Assembly: GCA_003024785.1 (NCBI GenBank)
Contig: PUQB01000185.1
Coordinates: 214,001 to 278,000 of the forward strand
Reading direction: 5' to 3'
Length of the DNA stretch: 64,000 nucleotides
DNA from: Selaginella tamariscina
Taxonomy: Eukaryota; Streptophyta; Lycopodiopsida; Selaginellales; Selaginellaceae
The notes below the pieces were generated by a model that saw only the letters and a list, made by a program, of their open reading frames with translations, was not told the DNA's origin and did no database searches. Shown one piece after another: positions 57,708 to 64,000 of this stretch; the first letter of the stretch is position 1; each line of letters opens with the position of its first letter. Position numbers and translations under genes: made by a program.

Positions 57708-59780
57708 ATGGAGTTTGCTATAGATGCAGAAGTCCGAGGTCTCAAGCAATGCAGGACAGAAGACGAAGAATGTGGTCCAAACGTGAAGCTATCCAGGACA
57801 GGATCCTTGTCTCTCTGCAGACAGGAAGACGCTACAGGGAATGCCACAGATCAAGACAGCGGGGTTCTTCAGGATCCGCAGCTAATCATGTACAACCAGC
57901 AGCTGCAGCAGATGCGTCATTTGCAATCTTATGCTTATGGGAACGCTCTCAAGCAGTCACACTTTGCTTCTTCAGGTCTGGCTTCCTCATACACTCTCGT
58001 CTCTTTTGTCATTCTCACACTTTCATCAGGTCATTTGCAGCAGCAGCAGTTGTTTCCTTTCACGGCTTCACAATGGGCTGAGCTCGAGCATCAGGCTCTC
58101 ATATTCAAGTATATGATGGCAAGAGCCCCTGTCCCGCCGGAGCTTGTCGTACCGATAAGAAGGAGCCTCATACTCTCCCCTCATACTAATAGTAAGTGTT
58201 CACTATTTCAATGTCCCCCTCTGCATTGGTCAGTTCAAGGTTGCGGATTAAATTGAATCATCAGTCACTCAATGTTGTTGCATTTTAATCCAGCAATTGA
58301 AATTGGACTGCTAAGCTGTTGCATTGTACTGCTTTTGAGTGGGTCCTCCATTTGGGTTTGCGTGTCCGACATTCCTGGAGCATGGCTTGTCTTGTTTGTA
58401 TGGGGCAATGTACACATTAGCAATGGGTTGTCGTTAGAATCGCATTTTTATGTGGTCTTTCTGGTCCAGCGGAGGCAGACACGTGCATTTTACACATTTC
58501 CATCATAACTCATGTGTTTAGCAGCATGGAGCGGATTTCAATTAGGGGTGTCCTCAGGAAGTCCAATGGATGCTGAGCCAGGGAGGTGCAGGAGAACAGA
58601 CGGAAAGAAATGGAGATGTTCCCGTCCGGTTGTTGCCGATCAGAAGTACTGCGAACGGCATATGCACAGGGGCAGGAACAGATCCAGGAAAGCAGCAGAA
58701 GCAGCAGCAGCAAACAATGGTTCTACCAATGGAACAGCAAAGGCTTCGTTTCATTCTGAAAAACAACAACAGAGTGGTAAGAGCAGTGGTAGTTTCAACA
58801 GCGGAATCGAATCCGGGTTGAGTCACTACGGTAGCCAACTTGCCGCCTCCAAAGATCAGAGGTGAGCTCCCTTCGTTTTTGTCTGTGCTGGGTTTTGCAT
58901 TTTGCACTCTTGTTGTATGCGGTGTGAATTAAAGCAAATAATCTAACATTAACTACTCTTAATAAATCGGCAACTGATTCTTCCATAAATGTACACTTTG
59001 AACCCTGTGTTTGTATGTTTATACTTCATGTGTCATGTATTTGCATACCTTTGGGTGTAATAAAATCTCCCTTCTTGGGATTGAACCGTGGCCGTGGTTG
59101 TGTATTTGTGTCTGCACATAACACATATAATGATGGTTTATTAAACAAACACTCCTGAAGTGTTAAACTTATTAATTACTTGTTTTGCGATTGATTTGAT
59201 GCTCTTGCATCCATTGTTTTTTTTTCTTTGCTGGTCTCTGTTTTGGGTCAGGTTTGTGAGTAACGATTTGCATCCCGAGCAGCTGCTTTTCGGAGGTTTC
59301 TGGCAGTTGCACGAGGAGATTAGGAGCAGCGTTACCGTACCTCAGCCAGAGTTACAGTTCATCAATGATACCAACTAGCTCACTGTTCCATTCAGGCCTG
59401 GAGAGTAGCACAGGGAAGCAAGTAAAGCTCCATTGAGGCATTTCTTTGATGATTGGCCGAGGTCAAAGAACAATCAGTCTCCCTGGAGCTGCGAACAACA
59501 AGGGATTGTTAATGGTGGTTTGAAGCTGGGTTTAGAGGAGGATCAAGGCAAGGCAAACTCAGCAAGTGCCCGTGAGGAGGAAGAAGAAGACACTTACAGA
59601 ATGAGTGGAGGATCAGATTTGTTGGCGGATGTGCTCAAGACCTCGAGTGGCAGTGATTACCAGAGGAAGAAGCTTGTATTGGCGTCACCAACTGGCGTAT
59701 TGCAGAAAGTGACGTGCTTCTCTGATTCTAGTAGCAGCGCCAGTAGTCCTGGATCCGTTAAAAACACCCATGCGGATTGA
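57708..59780 (+). CDS. GRF: Growth-regulating factor (GRF) transcription factor
   Basis: Plant-specific transcription factor that pairs with GIF co-activators through QLQ and binds DNA through WRC. Exon 1 (57708-58191) has the QLQ domain [20 protein letters not shown]...[12 protein letters not shown] and ends at GTAAGT. An internal stretch at 57976-58029 has GT...AG borders and 54 bases, so it may be a tiny intron or simply coding. Exon 2 (58525-58861) has the WRC domain [33 protein letters not shown] (C3H: Cys, Cys, Cys, His visible) and ends at GTGAGC. Exon 3 (59252-59780) has [17 protein letters not shown], then [10 protein letters not shown] (the conserved FFD motif) and an acidic, Ser-rich tail ending VKNTHAD and TGA. 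Frame changes near 59365 and 59425 separate these parts of exon 3. The start is the ATG giving [12 protein letters not shown]; no in-frame ATG upstream fits better. Confidence 0.88.
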
Positions 59781-60650
59781 TCCTCAAATTCAAAAATTCG
59801 AATTTAGCGTATCCTACGTGCGTGTGTTTGCACATGGAACGTTATCAACTAGCAATGTCGATACAAGCTTCGTTAATAAGAGATATTCTGTTGCACTCAT
59901 ATGTGGATAGATACAGGAAATGAATATTGTGTTCCAGGGGGTCATTCAGCTCTTGTAGTCTTCAAACCAACTATGGAAAAGGGTTGAACACAAACTTGGG
60001 CAGGCAATACTAGTTGTAAACAGCCTTCTTCATATATATAACATATGATGGATTCAGAAACACACCCATGTTTGCTCCAATGCAGATGTTTTTTCTCCTC
60101 AATAAGTCATCACATCTTTTATGCTGAGATATGTACATATAAAGTATTCATTTTATTATCTATTTGGTGGATGTTAAATGAGACATAAAGTTAAGTTATC
60201 TGCCAATAATTACGGCAAAGCGCGTTACAAGACGAGTAAAAAAATTAACCTTGAAAACAAAAAATATGGAAGCAATTTGGTGAAAAATAGTCAATTTAGA
60301 GTTAGTTCGTATATATAAAATAACGTGAAGTAACATCAAAAACATAAAATTAGATCTGCTAAAACTAATTTTAAATACGGTGAGGTCAGAATGAGAATCG
60401 TGTTCCTTATGTGTGATCAAACTACGGTTTTAGGATCAGAGAAAGGTCAAAAGAAGTTAGAAAGTGTTACATGTGGGTTTAGACGTAGGATATAAGATAA
60501 CTATAATGGATCCAGGTTCTAATAAGTAATTGCTCTTTTGCTAAGTTGTAAGATTATTCTTCAAAATAACATGTTATGGGTTCGAGTTTTGTTCTTATAA
60601 CTAAAAAGGTGTAAGATTTCAAAAATAGCATGTGGCCTAGCTAGCTCTTA
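59781..60650. other. 3' region of GRF and AT-rich intergenic DNA
   Basis: 59781-60080 is likely the 3' untranslated region and flank of the GRF gene. The rest is AT-rich with no gene recognised. Confidence 0.5.
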
Positions 60651-60659
60651 ACTCGCGTT

Positions 60660-62320
60660 AGGTGTGAATACCTTAAACCCTACCATGGGCTACCAAGCTA
60701 GCTCTAGCCCATGGGCCACAAGGTTGCCTCGTCATGTTCACCAAAGCTTGGATGCAATACATGGTTGTGGAGTCAGCTTGACAAAGGTTGTTCTTACATG
60801 GAGATGGCTCATGTTCACCAAAGCTTGGATGCAATACATGGTTGTGGAGTTAGCTTGGTTCTTACATGGAGATGGGGGTCACAAGGGGGACATCTCCCTT
60901 TGAATTTACGAAATGCTTATTCATAGACGAAACCACAGCAGTGGACGTCTCCCTTGGGATTCACAAATTAGTACATGGAAGGGGACATCTCCCTTTAAAT
61001 TTACGAAATGCTTATTCTTACCTAGAGAAGTGGACGTCTCCTTTGGGATTCACAAATGAGTACACACGGGGATGCTAGCCATGTTGCTCAAGATGCAGCA
61101 ACATAAGGTAGCAAATGTGAGATATGTGCACAAGAGGGGAGTTAGTCATGTTGTCAAAAGTTTAGAACATGGAGAAGGTGTGCACAAAAAGAAAAGAGGG
61201 GAGATGCTAACTTCGTTGCCAAGGTGCGGCAACACAAAGTAGCAAGATGATGAACAAGATGCTAGCCTCGTTGCTAAGGTTCAAACCTTGTAAGTGGGAG
61301 GTATGGCCACCTGCACCAAGTTTAGAGAATGGAATGTAATGTGTGGGAGCTAGCCCCATTGCCAAGGGTTCAACAACATAAGATAGCGAAGTAACACTTG
61401 GTGCAAGAGTGAAGAGCCTTGTTGCCTAGAAGAGTGGGCAAAACCCAAGGTAGCAAAAGGGGAGTTTACCAGATGGAGGCTCAAATGGATGATCACTTTG
61501 TTGTTTATGATTCGGCAACAATAAAAGAGGTGTAAAGAGTGCGCCATGAGCCTTGTGGGGGACGCCAACCTTGTTGTCAAGGCACGACAACACTTAATAT
61601 GGCGAAGGGGAAGCTACCTAGAAAAGTTGGATTTGGAGTGTGCCCTATTGCCTTGGTTTCGGCAACCGATTGTGGGTATGAATGACCGTCGACAAGGCCA
61701 AAGGGGGAACACTAGCCCCTGCCCAGTGTGGCACCAACAAAGGTAGCAAAACGAGGTGAACAGTGTGATCCATTGAACACTAAAAGTTGATATGGTCCCG
61801 TTGCTAAGGGTTCAAACAACAAGGGGTAAAAGAAGTCTTATTAAGAAACTCCAAAGCAAAATGCTAACCTTGCTATCTCAAATTTAGCAACAAATAAGGT
61901 AGCAAGGCACCATCACACTAAATGAAGGGTGCTAAACCCATCCTTTCGCCATAGGACTCCCAAATTGGCAAGCAAGACTTGCAACATGAAAGCTAGCCCT
62001 ATGCAAAAGGTTTAATGCCTAGGGGGTGTGATAAGCTCACTGGATGGGAAGAGGTGAGTTAAGGGGAAGACTTATTTGGAACATGAGATACTGTGGTGGT
62101 CGTGTTGTGGAATGGACCCACAAACACATAAGGTCAATTAGTGAAACTTACCATATGAACGAAAACACATGCAAAGCCTTGTTATGGGATGGACCCATAA
62201 CACCTAAGGTAAAGTGGGAAATTTCCAAAGGATGAAAGTGGATGCTCATCGTGTTGTTGGATGGACAACAATACACCAAGGCAAAATGGTGAAACTTACC
62301 AGTTTGAACAAGGGTACGCT
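60660..62320. repeat. Degenerate tandem repeat array
   Basis: Two close repeats of about 48 bases (TGTTCACCAAAGCTTGGATGC..., 60737-60784 and 60811-60858) are followed by two copies of a block with CATCTCCCTTTRAATTTACG and GTGGACGTCTCC (60886-60965 and 60984-61050). From 61070 a looser repeat recurs with phrases GATGCTAGCC, TTGTTGCCAAGG and CAACAMAAGGTAGCAA at intervals of roughly 60-130 bases to about 62290. No protein reading survives, and the short ORFs here are accidents of the repeat. Confidence 0.65.
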
Positions 62321-62322
62321 CA

Positions 62323-63327
62323 TGTCATAGTTTTTATTACGAGTCCTCTTTACTTTGGATGTTAACTATTATTACATATTAAACTATATTGACAAACCAT
62401 AGGTGTAAAGATATATGAATGTTTAATGCACTTGGGTATCTAGTGATGGTCCATGTTTATGTTATTAGGTATTTGTAAGAAAATTTGGATAAACTCATGA
62501 CACAACCCTAAAGGGCATGTCTTGAGCTTTGTATCAAGTGACGTCTAACCCAGTGTCATAGCCAAGAACTTAACCTAGACAAGAAAAATGAGGGTAAGAG
62601 TTTTTTAAATGGAAATGCTAACTTTGCTCAAATTTGGGTAGAAACATCCATAGGATTGCACTAAACCCTTGGATTAAGGTTTAGGGCGATGGGTCTTTAG
62701 GTTAAACTCACCAAGTATATGCATATTAAAAATAAGATTTTGTGTTAGCCCACTTTACAAACAAGGGGGGGACTCTATCACATATATTAATAGAATAAGG
62801 TGCGGGAAAAGCATGTTAAAGACTAAGAGGTGTCTAATTCCTTATTTTTCATTAGTATAAGCCTAACTTATGTCATAAAGGCACACCCTTTGTGTTGCCT
62901 TAACTTTTAGTTGGTAGGGGTACGTCACACCTTAGGGTAAGCCTACTGGCGAATTCACATTGTTGTGTTTGGGTACATTGCATCTAGGGGTTAACTAATC
63001 CATTCCATTTGATAACTTGATTGCACAATTAGAAGGTCTTGTTCAAGTACATCTTCTACTAGTCAGATGAGTTCTCTTTACCATGTTCCTAAAGGTTTAC
63101 AAAGGGGTTCTAGAGTTGACACATGTTTGTCATATGTAGCTCTTGACTCTAAGGGGTTATGGCAAGATAACCCACATATTGGGAATAGTGTCACATAAAT
63201 ATGTGACACTAAGTTAAATAACACACGATACAATGCCCAAGGCACGGATTAATGTCGAGGGGCTAGATACTCTAGCAAGTACACATTAGGGTGCTAAACT
63301 TTAAACATTCACTCAACGGAGGTTAGG
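62323..63327 (+). repeat. Old LTR of the chromovirus family, copy 1
   Basis: Begins TGTCATAGTTTTTATTACGAGTCC and continues with TTTACTTTGG, GCACTTGGGTATCTAGTGATGG and TTAGGTATTTG, matching in order the minus strand of the young chromovirus LTR (32335 downward). Later a run of G followed by ACTCTATCACATATATTAATAGAATAAGG matches the LTR segment around its long C-run. It is much diverged and AT-enriched. Orientation is plus. No internal region of the element follows before the next LTR start at 63328. Confidence 0.7.
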
Positions 63328-63684
63328 TGTCATAGTTTTTATTATGACCTTTACTTTTATTTTGAAGTTAATTATTATTACTTACCGGACTATGTTAACA
63401 AGCCTAGATATAGTGATAAATAACCCTGCTTAGTGCACTTAGGTGTTTAAAGGTAGTTTGACCGCTGTCCCTAGATATCTCGAAAACTCTAAGCAAAGGT
63501 ATCACTTACCTTTTAGGAAACTCTTACCTTCATTTTTTATGTCTCGATTGGGTTATTGGTTAGTTTTAGTGAGTTTGGCATGTTAGATATAGGTAAAAAT
63601 ACCTCTAGGGTTGACCTAACCCCACGTACTAAACACCTCAAGGTTTAGAGGTCAATGGGTTAAGTTAAACTCATGAGTCTGACA
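63328..63684 (+). repeat. Old LTR of the chromovirus family, copy 2 (shortened)
   Basis: Begins TGTCATAGTTTTTATTATGACC directly after copy 1, repeats the GTGCACTTAGGTGT and AAACTCTAAGC phrases, then CTAGGGTTGACCTAACCCCACG, and ends at GAGTCTGACA, close to the family's CTCTGACA end. At about 357 bases it is missing the middle of the LTR. Confidence 0.65.
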
Positions 63685-64000
63685 CTTTGATAAGGCAGTA
63701 CCTTAGTGTAATAACTTGAAACATGTTTTCAAGTTAGTTGAGAAATGAGGAGTTTCTTAATACATTGCTTGAGGAGCAATGTGGTACTTTGATGATTGCT
63801 AGGTGTCTAGAGTGAATAATGTATTTTAATTCGATGTACTGAACTAAATATTTATTCATGTTTAGAGAGATATATTAAATTATAAGGTATGACTGAAACA
63901 TGAAGTTGATATAACACTTCAGTGTTATGATAACATTTATGTGGAAGTTGATATCTTACTAAATCAATTAGATGAACCAAACACTAGTTTATGATTCCTC
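63685..64000. other. AT-rich DNA at the window end
   Basis: No feature recognised in the last 316 bases. Confidence 0.5.

Noticed and set aside
1-64000. tRNA, rRNA genes or CRISPR arrays
   Set aside because: I looked for clover-leaf A/B box patterns, rRNA core sequences and regularly spaced repeats and saw none. The regular patterns found are microsatellites, LTRs and degenerate tandem repeats.

Overview
The window is nuclear DNA of a land plant. Three things show this: spliced genes of plant-specific or plant-typical families (an ERECTA-type LRR receptor kinase, a GRF transcription factor with QLQ and WRC domains, MET1 DNA methyltransferase and PLS-type PPR remains), Ty3/gypsy LTR retrotransposons including chromoviruses, and long AT-rich intergenic DNA. 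A non-flowering vascular plant (lycophyte or fern) is my guess. It rests on the style of the PPR proteins, the fungal-like chromovirus relic and the absence of a miR396 site in the GRF gene, and it is weak.

Layout. 1-8.1 kb: AT-rich DNA around an old gypsy element (1854-6655, minus) with recognisable LTR, integrase, RT, protease and gag remnants. 8.2-9.3 kb: a small three-exon CTD/SCP-like phosphatase with a damaged DLDET motif. 11-15 kb: the regulatory (5') half of a MET1-type DNA methyltransferase (RFTS, BAH1, part of BAH2, first catalytic motif), broken off before the rest of the catalytic domain. 15-25.8 kb: three decayed direct copies of a unit made of a Q-rich, possibly MED15-like fragment plus a PPR gene, all on the minus strand. 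26.1-30.9 kb: a young gypsy element with near-identical 237/238-bp LTRs. 31.4-38.7 kb: a young chromovirus (minus) with 973/977-bp LTRs, a TCCTC target duplication, an initiator-tRNA-Met-like primer site and a C-terminal chromodomain; it sits inside a degenerate GGATGGTGCAT-rich repeat. 40.6-43.6 kb: an old chromovirus fragment flanked by inverted copies of its own 3' end. 45.4-50.5 kb: the ERECTA-like receptor kinase, 27 exons, minus. 57.7-59.8 kb: the GRF gene, plus. 60.7-62.3 kb: degenerate tandem repeats. 62.3-63.7 kb: two old LTRs of the same family as the young chromovirus.

The two host genes that look alive are ERECTA-like and GRF. Both are developmental regulators: a cell-surface receptor kinase and a nuclear transcription factor. 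They are not an operon-like unit and nothing ties them functionally beyond linkage.

A caution runs through everything. The paired LTRs of both young retrotransposons differ only by small insertions or deletions with no substitutions, and the well-conserved genes carry scattered 1-2 base frame breaks. Uncorrected indel errors in the consensus are a likely cause of some frameshifts, so I keep these apart from real decay, such as the truncated MET1 copy and the PPR copies, which have lost segments and diverged by substitution.
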